14,153 bases of DNA from Campylobacterales bacterium (lineage in GTDB: Bacteria; Campylobacterota; Campylobacteria; Campylobacterales; QNZT01), in the NCBI GenBank assembly GCA_027055005.1, contig JALUNR010000040.1:1-14153 (forward strand), in the 5' to 3' direction. The position numbers and the translations under genes were made by a program. The notes under the pieces were generated by a model that made no database searches, had not been told where the DNA came from, and worked only from the letters and a program-made list of their open reading frames with translations. Positions 6,951-14,153 of this stretch are shown here, one piece after another; within the stretch, counting starts at the first letter, position 1, and the number at the start of each line of letters is the position of its first letter.

Positions 6951-7464
6951 CTATATTCTCCTTAATATTTGTTATCTTATATTCTATTGCATTAGTTGGA
7001 CACCTACTTATGCAAAACCCACATCCTGTGCATAAACTGTTGTCAATGATAGGATTAAACATACCATTGAAAAGTATAGCATCATCAAGACAAGGTTCTT
7101 TACATGAAAAACATATTGTTTTGTTATGAGCCATACAACTTTCAAAGTTGATTTGAAAGATTGCATTTAAACTATAGTTTGTATCTTTATGTTCTTGTGA
7201 TAGAACATTACTTTTACAAGAATTGGCACACTCCTCACAAAAGGTACAGCCACTTTTTTTAAAGTTTATAGTTGGTGTACCATCCTCTCTTATTACGATT
7301 ATCCCCTCATCACAATGAGTAGCACAAAGTTTTTCTTCACAATTTATGCACTCACTTTGAAAAAGTGACTCACTTAAACCATAAGGAGGGCGAAGAATCG
7401 CCTCATCCTTAATGGGTTGAAGAGGTTTTTTAATTTTTTTTAAAAACTCTCTTCTTTTTTGCAT
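6934..7464 (-). CDS. napF: NapF, cytoplasmic ferredoxin-type protein
   Basis: NapF is a cytoplasmic iron-sulfur protein that helps assemble or supply electrons to the NapA system. This 176-residue copy has four cysteine clusters: Cys39/42/47/51, Cys73/76/79/83, Cys110/118/121/125 and Cys145/148/151/155. The third has an irregular spacing. The N-terminus reads MQKRREFLKKI and then RPPYG near 25-29. The first part resembles a twin-arginine motif, but no hydrophobic region follows, so it should stay in the cytoplasm, as expected for NapF. The start shares one base with the napB stop (TAATG) and lacks a clear Shine-Dalgarno, so translation is probably coupled to napB. Confidence 0.87.
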   Translation of the reverse strand: MQKRREFLKKIKKPLQPIKDEAILRPPYGLSESLFQSECINCEEKLCATHCDEGIIVIREDGTPTINFKKSGCTFCEECANSCKSNVLSQEHKDTNYSLNAIFQINFESCMAHNKTICFSCKEPCLDDAILFNGMFNPIIDNSLCTGCGFCISRCPTNAIEYKITNIKENIDELEK

Positions 7465-8069
7465 TATTTTATATTGACACCTGCATTTAAAACATCTAAA
7501 AGATTAGATTTTTTCTTCGCACTACTTGATTGATAATCAGGTTTGAAGTTGTTTTTTACAAGTGGTTTTACATTAGCTTGAGGAACATGACATTGGGAAC
7601 AGTTATACCTACCTTGATATAAAGTTTTTTGTTTGTGTTCAACAACTTTTACATCACTTGTATTTTTTATAACTTTTCCATCTTTTATGATATCACCTTT
7701 CTTATCTACTTTTGTAGATGGTCTAAAATCTACAAAGTGAGATGGTGGGATTGGAGTTGCTCCAACACCTTTTGCAGCTGCTGGCATATGGCAACCAAGA
7801 CATGCATTATTTTTTGCTGTTATTGGTAAAAGCCCATCTACACTATGTGGTATTAGTGGTGGTGCATTGTCATAAGATCTTTGTAAAGTTTTTGCAGCTC
7901 CTGGTGCTGGTGCGTTATATTTTACAGCACTTGGTGCAGTTTTACTTTCTGAGTAAAGATTTGTTTTTCTCAGCCCTAAAGATTCCTCGCTTATAGTTCC
8001 ACTAGCATAAGCTAAACTAGCTATTGCTACAAGTGATAATAAACTCGTTAGTGTTTTATTTATTTTCAT
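7464..8069 (-). CDS. napB: NapB, diheme cytochrome c subunit of nitrate reductase
   Basis: NapB is the periplasmic diheme subunit that hands electrons to NapA. The 201-residue protein has a signal peptide (about 1-22) and two heme sites, CLGCH at 90-94 and CSQCH at 157-161. His75 in PPLIPHSVDG and His111 in PPSHFVDF fit the distal axial ligands of the family. The ATG at 8069 is chosen over the GTG directly upstream at 8072, because AAGGAG sits five bases before the ATG but only two before the GTG. The start lies inside the end of napH, a 14-base overlap. The TAA stop overlaps the napF start. Confidence 0.92.
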   Translation of the reverse strand: MKINKTLTSLLSLVAIASLAYASGTISEESLGLRKTNLYSESKTAPSAVKYNAPAPGAAKTLQRSYDNAPPLIPHSVDGLLPITAKNNACLGCHMPAAAKGVGATPIPPSHFVDFRPSTKVDKKGDIIKDGKVIKNTSDVKVVEHKQKTLYQGRYNCSQCHVPQANVKPLVKNNFKPDYQSSSAKKKSNLLDVLNAGVNIK

Positions 8070-8877
8070 CACTACTCCTTAAATTTTTAAATATTGAAAA
8101 TGATAGTGCATCATCATCGCAGACATCGATGCATCTACCACAATTTGTACACTCTTGTTTTGTTACTCTCTCACTTCTTTTACCTATCATATTTAACACC
8201 TGAGATTCTGGACAAACCTCCTTACACTTCATACAAAGTGTGCAGTTTTCATGGTTGTGGTCAACACTTAAAGGTGCGAACCTACCTATGATAGAGTGAG
8301 TTGCTCCAAGTGGACATATATGCCCACACCAGCCGTTTTTTGTAACAAACAAATCAAATAAAAATATAGCTACCAAAAAACCAATTCCACTACCAAAACC
8401 AAAGATAATACCTCGATGCATAATAGTAATAGGAGAGATTATTTCAAAAGCAGCTAAACCGCTTATAGCTGATACTATTAGAGCTAAAACTAGCACATAG
8501 TATCTAACATTTCTGCTAAGCCATACCTTTCTTTCTATCTTGTCAAGATAGAGTTTTCTTCTTATATAGTTTGCTAAGTCTGTTATTAAGTTTACAGGAC
8601 AAACCCAACTACAAAATGCTCTTCCACCAATTACACCATAAAATAGTGAGATAATGACTGCACCAACTAGAGCATTTGCTCCCACAAGAGCTCCTGTTGA
8701 GAGGATTTGTAAGACAGCAAAAGGATCACTTAGTGGTATAGTTCCTAGAATGGAAGAAGAGGATAGATCTCCCCTTAAAATCTTCCATCCTAAAACATTT
8801 CCACCAAAATATAAAAGAAGTAGTCCCAACTGGGTAACTCTTCTTAAAATGAGATATTTATAGTTACTCCATTTCAT
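8056..8877 (-). CDS. napH: NapH, membrane quinol dehydrogenase subunit
   Basis: NapH works with NapG to oxidise menaquinol and pass electrons to NapB; in Campylobacterota this pair replaces NapC. The 273-residue protein has four membrane segments (about 12-32, 60-82, 127-147 and 155-176). It carries the two cytoplasmic CX3CP motifs of NapH at Cys89-Cys93 and Cys184-Cys188. C-terminal ferredoxin clusters lie at Cys212/215/218/222 and Cys243/246/249/253. The ATG directly follows the napG stop with no gap and is preceded by GGAGGG inside the napG end. Confidence 0.93.
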   Translation of the reverse strand: MKWSNYKYLILRRVTQLGLLLLYFGGNVLGWKILRGDLSSSSILGTIPLSDPFAVLQILSTGALVGANALVGAVIISLFYGVIGGRAFCSWVCPVNLITDLANYIRRKLYLDKIERKVWLSRNVRYYVLVLALIVSAISGLAAFEIISPITIMHRGIIFGFGSGIGFLVAIFLFDLFVTKNGWCGHICPLGATHSIIGRFAPLSVDHNHENCTLCMKCKEVCPESQVLNMIGKRSERVTKQECTNCGRCIDVCDDDALSFSIFKNLRSSDENK

Positions 8878-9729
8878 TTAAAAGCCCTCCAATCCCTGGT
8901 TGAGATAATCAACCGGTTTTTTAGAACTTCTTTTATCATGAGTTGTCAAATCTTTATTCTCTCTATTTTTTATCCTCATTTGATCCTTCTTATCCCAACC
9001 TTTTACATAATGATCACCCGGTTTCCCTAAAGCTAACTCTCTTGGTAAGACAAAAATTGCAGGTTTTTCAGTAACACATGCTTTTTCACACATACCACAT
9101 CCAGTACAAGCATCTTTATAAACAATAGGTTTTAAAAATGCATGCTTACCTGTCCTTTCATTTTTGTCATATTTTAGCTTAATAGCTTCATCCATGAGTG
9201 GGCATGCTCTATAACATGCATCACACTGGATACCCCAAAAAGCTATACAAGAGTTTTGATCAACTACTGCAAGTCCCATATCCATCATTTTTGGATCAAG
9301 CTTACCTTTTTTGTTAGTAACTTTTGTTATATCCAAAGCTTCTGTTGGACAGGCTGGAACACAAGGTATATCATCACACATATAACATGGAACATCAGTT
9401 GGTATAAAAAATGGAGTACCAATAGTGGCTCTATCTTCTGCTTTAGCCATCTTTAAAGTTGCAGGTCTTTGTTTTCCTGTTTCTTTATCGACATTTTGAG
9501 GTCTGTTATGACAAGCTTCGCTACAAAGACCACACTTTATGCAAACTTTTAAAAAGTCTTCTTCAGCTATGGCAGCAGGAGGACGAAGAGTAGGGACGGA
9601 AGCTTTTGCTTTATCAGCATATCCTGCCCACAAAAGTCCACCCATTACTCCAAGACCAGCATTTTGTGCTAAAAGTGTGAAAAACTTTCGCCTTTCACTG
9701 ATTTTGGTTTTTTTCGCCTCACTACTCAC
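8878..9729 (-). CDS. napG: NapG, periplasmic ferredoxin subunit of the quinol dehydrogenase
   Basis: NapG is an exported four-cluster ferredoxin that takes electrons from NapH. This 283-residue protein has a twin-arginine signal (SERRKFF at 11-17, then a hydrophobic stretch to AKA at about 43). Its four [4Fe-4S] motifs are at Cys63/66/69/73, Cys115/118/123/127, Cys161/169/172/176 and Cys208/211/214/218. The start is GTG at 9729, supported by AAGGA six bases upstream and by the Tat motif that follows at the usual distance. It begins 12 bp after the napA stop and abuts napH directly. Confidence 0.93.
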   Translation of the reverse strand: MSSEAKKTKISERRKFFTLLAQNAGLGVMGGLLWAGYADKAKASVPTLRPPAAIAEEDFLKVCIKCGLCSEACHNRPQNVDKETGKQRPATLKMAKAEDRATIGTPFFIPTDVPCYMCDDIPCVPACPTEALDITKVTNKKGKLDPKMMDMGLAVVDQNSCIAFWGIQCDACYRACPLMDEAIKLKYDKNERTGKHAFLKPIVYKDACTGCGMCEKACVTEKPAIFVLPRELALGKPGDHYVKGWDKKDQMRIKNRENKDLTTHDKRSSKKPVDYLNQGLEGF

Positions 9730-9741
9730 TGTTTTTCCTTA

Positions 9742-12546
9742 TTATGCTTTATATAGTTTTACTGCACATTTTTTGTAATCTGTTTGCTTACTCATAGGAC
9801 AAGTAGCATCAAGACAAACTTTGTTAATAAATACTTTTTCATCAAACCAAGGTACAAAAACAAGTCCTTGTGCAGGTCTGTTTCTTCCTCTTGTTTCAAC
9901 TCTAGCTTTTACTTTACCTCTTCTACTTTCAACCCAAATAAGTTGACCATTTTTAAATCCTTTTTCTTTTGCATCTTTTGGATTCATGTAACATAGTGCT
10001 TCTGGAACAGCACGATAAAGTTCAGGAACTCTCATAGTCATAGTTCCACTATGCCAATGCTCTAGTACCCTACCAGTACATAACCAAGTATCGTAAGTGC
10101 TATCTGGCATCTCTGGTGGATCCATATATGGTCTAGCAAAGATTTTAGCTTTATTTTTAAGAGCTTGCTTACCTTTTGATTTGTCTGGACCAGTTAATGT
10201 TCCTTGAAGTAGTTTTTTTGCTAATGGACCATAGAAAGCAAAATCTCCATTAGGATTTGCTTTTTTTGCATATGGATCATATTTTGTATTAAATCTCCAA
10301 GCTGTTTCCTTACCGTCAACTACTGGCCATTTAAGTCCTCTAACTTTATGGTAAGTTACAAAGTCTGCAAGGTCGTGTCCATGACCTCTACCAAACCATG
10401 CATACTCTTCCCATAAATATTGGTGAAGCATAAATCCATAACCTTTAAATACTTTTCCATCACTACCTTTTACATTTCTACTATCTCCAAGACACTCAGA
10501 GTTATCAAATCCTTTTTGAGGGAAACTTTTTAAATCAATTTTGTATTTTTTAGCTCTATCATTTGCATATAGGATTTCAAACATAGTTGTATCATCTTTA
10601 TATCCCATTTTTTTAGCTTGTTCTCTAACATCTGGCATTTTTTTACCATTTCTTAGAGTATATGGTCCCCAAAGATCTTTGACTGTAAATCTTTTTGAAA
10701 GTTCAACCCATTGCCAAGTATCACTCATAGCATTTCCTACAGGAAGTACTTGTTGTCTCCAGTGTTGACTTCTTCTCTCAGCATTTCCGTAAGCTCCCCA
10801 TTTCTCATAAATCATAGCAGATGGTAAGATAAGGTCAGCAACTTTTGCACTAATTCCTGGATAACCATCAGAACATACAATAAAGTTGTCAAGCTCACGA
10901 GCAGCTTTTATCCAGTGGTTTGCATTTGCACTATCTTGATAAGGGTTACAAACATTTGCCCAAGCAAATTTTACAACACCATCTTCTATATCTCTATGGA
11001 TTTTCATGATATGTTGATTTCCAACTGGGTTTAGTGTTCCCTCTGGAATTTGCCATTTTTGTTCAGTTTTCTTTCTATGCTTAGGATTTTTAACCATCAA
11101 GTCTGCTGGAAGTCTATGAGCAAAGGTACCAACCTCTCTAGCTGTACCACAAGCAGATGGTTGACCTGTTAGAGAAAATGCTCCACTACCTGGTTTTGCT
11201 TGTTTGTTTAACATAAAGTGTACATTGTAACTTAAAGTATTTACCCAAGAACCACGAGTATGTTGATTCATACCCATTGTCCAAAAACTTACCACTTTTC
11301 TATCTTTTTCTATATATAGAGCAGCTAATTTTTTTAGCTTTTCTTTGAATTGCTCCAATGGCTCATTTGGATCACCTTTAGCTATTTTTGCTACATAATC
11401 AAGGGTAAATGGTTTTAGTGATTTTTTATACTCTTCGAAGCCAACTATCCAGTGTTTTAAAGTACCAGCAGTGTTTTTCATCATATCACCCTCTTTATAA
11501 CCATAAGGTGCTAAAGCTGGTGCTTCTTTTGCAGATACTTTTTTACTCATCTCTTTTTTTATGATTTCCATCTCTTTTGCAGAGTATTTTCCATCTTTTA
11601 AAGATTTTTCACCTTTTCTTCTCATACCATAACCAATGTTTACAGGACCCGCTGTAAATACGATATGTTGTTTTATAAAATCCCAGTCTATTACCTCGGG
11701 ATGATTGTAAACAATTTCATGAGCTACATAATTCCAAAGTGCAAGGTCAGTATTTGGAGAGAAAATAATTTCCATATCTGCTAAATCTGAACTTCTTGTT
11801 CTATAAGTTGTGATATTTACTACTTTAACTCTGTCTGGATCAGTTAGTTTTCTATCACTTACCCTTGACCAAAGGATAGGGTGCATTTCTGCCATATTTG
11901 AACCCCAAGATACAACTGTATCAGTAAGCTCTATATCATCATAACATCCACTTGGCTCATCGATACCAAAAGTTTGATAAAAACCAACAACCGCAGATGC
12001 CATACAGTGTCTAGCATTTGGATCTATCGCATTAGATCTAAATCCACCTTTCATCATCTTTTGAGCAGCATATCCTTCCATAATAGTGTATTGACCAGAA
12101 CCAAATACAGCTACACCTTCAGGTCCACTCTCTTTTAGTGCTTTTTTGATAGCAACTTCCATCTCATCAAAAGCTCTTTTCCAACTAACTGGTTTAAACT
12201 TTCCATGTTTATCAAACTTACCATCAGCACCAACTCTTAAAAGTGGCTCTGTAAGTCTATCTGCACCATACATGATTTTTGCATTGAAGTAACCTTTGAT
12301 ACAGTTTAGTCCTCTATTTACAGGAGCAGCTGGATCACCTTTTACAGCAACTATTCTACCATTTTTGGTAGCAAGCATGATTCCACATCCTGTACCACAG
12401 AATCTACATGCAGCCTTGTCCCATCTCCAGTCAGCTTGTTCTGCTTTTGCAGCAGCTTTTGCTTCCTCTGGAATACTTATCCCAACAGCAGCAGCCGCAG
12501 TAGCAGCAGCAGTTGTCTTTAGAAAATTACGTCTTGATATTGACAT
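9742..12546 (-). CDS. napA: NapA, catalytic subunit of periplasmic nitrate reductase
   Basis: NapA reduces nitrate to nitrite at a molybdenum bis-MGD centre in the periplasm. The 934-residue precursor has a perfect twin-arginine signal (SRRNFLK at 4-10, cut after about residue 31). A [4Fe-4S] site uses Cys47/50/54/82, and Lys84 lies between the cluster and the cofactor. Cys181 in NARHCMASAVVGF is the expected molybdenum ligand. The end has the MGD-binding dimer of this superfamily (WLCTGRVLEHWHSGTMTMRVPEL near 816-838). It is about 100 residues longer than the Escherichia coli enzyme, as is usual for Campylobacterota, with extra sequence around 300-380 and elsewhere. A near-consensus AAAGGAGGT precedes the ATG. 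It is the first gene of the nap operon, transcribed from its own Fnr-type promoter 142 bp after the regulator gene. Confidence 0.96.
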   Translation of the reverse strand: MSISRRNFLKTTAAATAAAAVGISIPEEAKAAAKAEQADWRWDKAACRFCGTGCGIMLATKNGRIVAVKGDPAAPVNRGLNCIKGYFNAKIMYGADRLTEPLLRVGADGKFDKHGKFKPVSWKRAFDEMEVAIKKALKESGPEGVAVFGSGQYTIMEGYAAQKMMKGGFRSNAIDPNARHCMASAVVGFYQTFGIDEPSGCYDDIELTDTVVSWGSNMAEMHPILWSRVSDRKLTDPDRVKVVNITTYRTRSSDLADMEIIFSPNTDLALWNYVAHEIVYNHPEVIDWDFIKQHIVFTAGPVNIGYGMRRKGEKSLKDGKYSAKEMEIIKKEMSKKVSAKEAPALAPYGYKEGDMMKNTAGTLKHWIVGFEEYKKSLKPFTLDYVAKIAKGDPNEPLEQFKEKLKKLAALYIEKDRKVVSFWTMGMNQHTRGSWVNTLSYNVHFMLNKQAKPGSGAFSLTGQPSACGTAREVGTFAHRLPADLMVKNPKHRKKTEQKWQIPEGTLNPVGNQHIMKIHRDIEDGVVKFAWANVCNPYQDSANANHWIKAARELDNFIVCSDGYPGISAKVADLILPSAMIYEKWGAYGNAERRSQHWRQQVLPVGNAMSDTWQWVELSKRFTVKDLWGPYTLRNGKKMPDVREQAKKMGYKDDTTMFEILYANDRAKKYKIDLKSFPQKGFDNSECLGDSRNVKGSDGKVFKGYGFMLHQYLWEEYAWFGRGHGHDLADFVTYHKVRGLKWPVVDGKETAWRFNTKYDPYAKKANPNGDFAFYGPLAKKLLQGTLTGPDKSKGKQALKNKAKIFARPYMDPPEMPDSTYDTWLCTGRVLEHWHSGTMTMRVPELYRAVPEALCYMNPKDAKEKGFKNGQLIWVESRRGKVKARVETRGRNRPAQGLVFVPWFDEKVFINKVCLDATCPMSKQTDYKKCAVKLYKA

Positions 12547-12575
12547 AAAACCTCCTTTATATTTTGGTTTTGCTT

Positions 12576-12592
12576 ATGCAAAAAATTTGCAT
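12576..12592 (-). promoter_or_regulatory. Inverted repeat at the predicted 5' end of nap mRNA
   Basis: Arms of 7 bases, ATGCAAA and TTTGCAT, flank a 3-base spacer. The outer base of the first arm coincides with the predicted napA transcript start at 12592. The RNA would open with a 7-bp hairpin directly at its 5' end, about 30 nt before the ribosome binding site. This could protect the mRNA from 5'-dependent decay. Alternatively the repeat could be an operator for a second DNA-binding regulator covering the start site. Confidence 0.5.
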
Positions 12593-12640
12593 CGTAGTAT
12601 TATATTAAAAGTAGATTGAGTAAATCTTGATTTAAATCAA
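12592..12640 (-). promoter_or_regulatory. Predicted Fnr-type class II promoter of the nap operon
   Basis: TTGATTTAAATCAA at 12640-12627 is a perfect palindrome and a full match to the Fnr consensus. TATAAT at 12604-12599 follows after 22 bp, and an A near 12592 is the expected start, giving a box centre at -41.5. The leader is about 45 nt. The box lies about 50 bp after the stop of the regulator gene. Confidence 0.78.
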
Positions 12641-12688
12641 TGAAAAAAATTAGTATATTATAATTTTATATTTTGGGTAATATAGTAA

Positions 12689-13330
12689 CTACTTATATAG
12701 GGCAGTTATAGCTACTTTATTTAAAATAGTTACATTATACTCTTTATCAATTGTTATATATTTTTCTTTTTTTAATTTTGTAAGAGTTCTGGAAAGTGTT
12801 TCGGGAGAAACATTTAAGATAGCTGCTATTTGAATATTTTTAACAGTTTTAAAAAGATTTGGATGCTCTACTATAAATTTTGCTATTTTTGCTTCACTTG
12901 TTAAAATCATTTCTTGATGTATAACATTTGATAAGATTTTTACTTTTTTTGTTAGGGATTTAATAATCTCCATACAAATCTCTGGATTTTTAAAAAAATC
13001 TTTTTCTAGTTTTGTAAAGTCTATTTTAAGTACTTCACCTTTTATAACAAATTTTGCAGTAGCGGGGAATTTCATATTTTCAAAGTTTGCAAGTTCTCCT
13101 ACAAGAGCAGGGGGAACAAATTGATGAATATATATCTCTTGTCCCTTTGCATTTGTCTTATATAGTTTTAATACACCATCTATCAAAACATGTAAAATAC
13201 CAGGTTTTTCCCCTTCATAAAAAAGTATTTCATCAGTATTATACTTCTTAAAATAAGAAATCGCCTCTAACCTTTTTACATTTTTATCACTTAACTTACT
13301 AAAAAGTGGTATTTCTTTTATTCTATTCAT
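12689..13330 (-). CDS. Crp/Fnr-family transcriptional regulator without Fe-S cysteines
   Basis: This 213-residue protein has an N-terminal cyclic-nucleotide-binding-type fold (about 5-115), a dimer helix (about 118-145) and a C-terminal winged helix. The recognition helix SPETLSRTLTKL near 175-186 has Glu177, Ser180 and Arg181. This is the E-x-x-S-R pattern that in FNR reads TTGAT half-sites. The only cysteine is Cys119, so it cannot hold an FNR-type [4Fe-4S] cluster. It is nearer to the DNR/NNR/NarR-like branches, some of which sense nitric oxide through heme. The sensed signal here is unknown. Boxes of exactly the expected type lie before napA, nirS and nirF and in its own upstream region, so it is the likely controller of this cluster. 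The ATG at 13330 has no clear Shine-Dalgarno, but the start MNRIKEIPLFSKL is typical of the family. Confidence 0.87.
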   Translation of the reverse strand: MNRIKEIPLFSKLSDKNVKRLEAISYFKKYNTDEILFYEGEKPGILHVLIDGVLKLYKTNAKGQEIYIHQFVPPALVGELANFENMKFPATAKFVIKGEVLKIDFTKLEKDFFKNPEICMEIIKSLTKKVKILSNVIHQEMILTSEAKIAKFIVEHPNLFKTVKNIQIAAILNVSPETLSRTLTKLKKEKYITIDKEYNVTILNKVAITALYK

Positions 13331-13349
13331 AATATATATTACAATGTTT

Positions 13350-13393
13350 ATTATAAAAATTAGATATAATTTGTATTAATTGATATAAATCAA
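13350..13393 (-). promoter_or_regulatory. Fnr-type box in the regulator/ymdB divergent region
   Basis: TTGATATAAATCAA at 13380-13393 fully matches TTGAT-N4-ATCAA. On the minus strand, toward the regulator, a TATAAT lies at 13355-13350, 24 bp away rather than the 22 bp of the other three promoters. The match to class II geometry is therefore imperfect. Toward the plus-strand gene, a TATAAT at 13365-13370 would place the box just downstream of the start, where a bound protein would block transcription. Autoregulation of the regulator is plausible, with or without an effect on the divergent gene. Confidence 0.55.
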
Positions 13394-13414
13394 GAAAAAA
13401 TTAAGGTTGAAAAA

Positions 13415-14153
13415 TTGAATATATTGTATTTTGCAGATATTATAGGTCGTCCAGGTAGAAGTATGTTTAAGTATCATATTTATGATATAAAAAAGAAATT
13501 CAATATAGATTTTGTTGTATCAAATGTAGAAAATGCTAGTCATGGGTTTGGTATTACTAAAAAAAATGCTAAAGAGCTTTTTAACTCATATATAAATGTC
13601 ATGACAGGTGGAAATCATAGCTTTGATAAAAAAGAGATAGTGGAGATGATGGATGAGTTTCCTATACTTCGTCCACTAAATTATCCTAAAGTTGCTCCAG
13701 GCAGTGGAGTAGGGAGACATAAAGTAGCAGATGAGGAGATAGCAGTCATAAATCTTATGGGATACTATGGTATGCCTATGGTTGATAATCCTTTTATCAT
13801 GATAAAAGAAGAGATAGAAAAACTTCAAAATGAGGGAGTTAAAAATATTTTAATAGATTTTCATGCAGAAGCAACAAGTGAGAAAAGAGCTTTGATGGCG
13901 ATGTTAAAAGGAAAAGTTAGTGCGATAGTTGGAAGTCATACTCATGTAGGAACTGATGATTTGATAGTAGAAGAAGGTACTTTTTATGTAAGTGATGTTG
14001 GACTTACAGGATGTAGAGATAATGTTATAGGTATGGATATAAAAGAGCCATTGGATAGATTTTTAACAGGAGTTTCATCTAAGTTTGATGTTCCAAATAA
14101 GTGCAAAAAGATACTACAAGCAGTTGTTATAGATATAGATGAGGGTAGGGTAA
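13415..14153 (+). CDS. ymdB: YmdB-family metallophosphoesterase (runs off the right edge)
   Basis: The first 246 codons of a gene that diverges from the rest. The family hydrolyses cyclic nucleotides such as 2',3'-cAMP using two metal ions. The expected ligands are visible: Asp8 in FADIIGRPGR, Glu39 and Asn40 in NVENA, Asn67 and His68 in GGNHSFD, His150 in DFHAEATSEK, and His175 and His177 in GSHTHVG. The YVSDVGLTG motif follows at about 191-199. Family members are about 260-270 residues, so only the end is missing. The start is TTG at 13415, chosen because AAGG lies eight bases upstream and the family's N-terminus NILYFADI begins directly after it. No ATG in this frame would preserve Asp8. 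It has no obvious link to denitrification and is probably a housekeeping neighbour. Confidence 0.88.
   Translation, partial: MNILYFADIIGRPGRSMFKYHIYDIKKKFNIDFVVSNVENASHGFGITKKNAKELFNSYINVMTGGNHSFDKKEIVEMMDEFPILRPLNYPKVAPGSGVGRHKVADEEIAVINLMGYYGMPMVDNPFIMIKEEIEKLQNEGVKNILIDFHAEATSEKRALMAMLKGKVSAIVGSHTHVGTDDLIVEEGTFYVSDVGLTGCRDNVIGMDIKEPLDRFLTGVSSKFDVPNKCKKILQAVVIDIDEGRV

Noticed and set aside
6934..7464. Twin-arginine export of NapF, suggested by KRREFLKK at its start
   Set aside because: No hydrophobic region or cleavage site follows, and NapF is cytoplasmic in known systems.
8070..8072. GTG start for napB one codon upstream of the ATG
   Set aside because: AAGGAG is only two bases from the GTG but five from the ATG at 8069, so the ATG is the better start.
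611..12619. Plus-strand open frames of 60-107 codons opposite the nap and nir genes
   Set aside because: They lie opposite well-supported minus-strand genes, have no recognisable domains and show the Phe/Ser/Tyr-rich composition of antisense frames in AT-rich DNA.
12689..13330. Calling the regulator FNR
   Set aside because: Only one cysteine is present, so the four-cysteine Fe-S sensor of FNR is absent; only the DNA-reading helix is FNR-like.

Overview
The window is an AT-rich bacterial segment that looks like a member of the Campylobacterota (the former Epsilonproteobacteria). The main reason is the periplasmic nitrate reductase operon, which has the order napA-napG-napH-napB-napF-(small gene)-napL-napD with no napC. 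This is the napAGHBFLD arrangement known from Wolinella, Campylobacter, Sulfurimonas and Arcobacter relatives. Genus cannot be decided from the sequence; a denitrifying Sulfurimonas-like or Arcobacter-like organism fits.

Layout, read from right to left because almost everything is on the minus strand. At the right edge a plus-strand YmdB-type metallophosphoesterase starts with TTG and runs off the window. Diverging from it is a Crp/Fnr-family regulator without Fe-S cysteines. Next comes the nap operon, whose genes overlap or abut. It includes an unrecognised acidic 114-residue protein between napF and napL, and it ends with a two-module siroheme decarboxylase (NirDL/AhbAB type) coupled to napD. 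A second block follows: a cytochrome cd1 nitrite reductase (nirS-like), a pentaheme cytochrome c, nirF, and the first 17 codons of another exported protein that leaves the left edge.

Together the genes carry out nitrate to nitrite to nitric oxide in the periplasm. NapGH passes quinol electrons to NapB and NapA, and NirS reduces the nitrite. The decarboxylase and NirF belong to the heme d1 pathway that NirS needs. The nap and nir halves are therefore linked by cofactor supply as well as by substrate.

The strongest non-coding signal is a repeated promoter design. A TTGAT-N4-ATCAA box (one mismatch at nirF) lies exactly 22 bp upstream of a TATAAT/TACAAT hexamer before napA, nirS and nirF. This puts the box centre at -41.5 from a predicted A start in all three. 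The regulator's recognition helix has the E-x-x-S-R pattern that in FNR reads this half-site, and a fourth box lies in front of the regulator itself. This reads as a compact, self-contained nitrate/nitrite respiration regulon. No RNA genes, insertion sequences or CRISPR arrays were seen, and no gene-free stretch exceeds about 150 bp.
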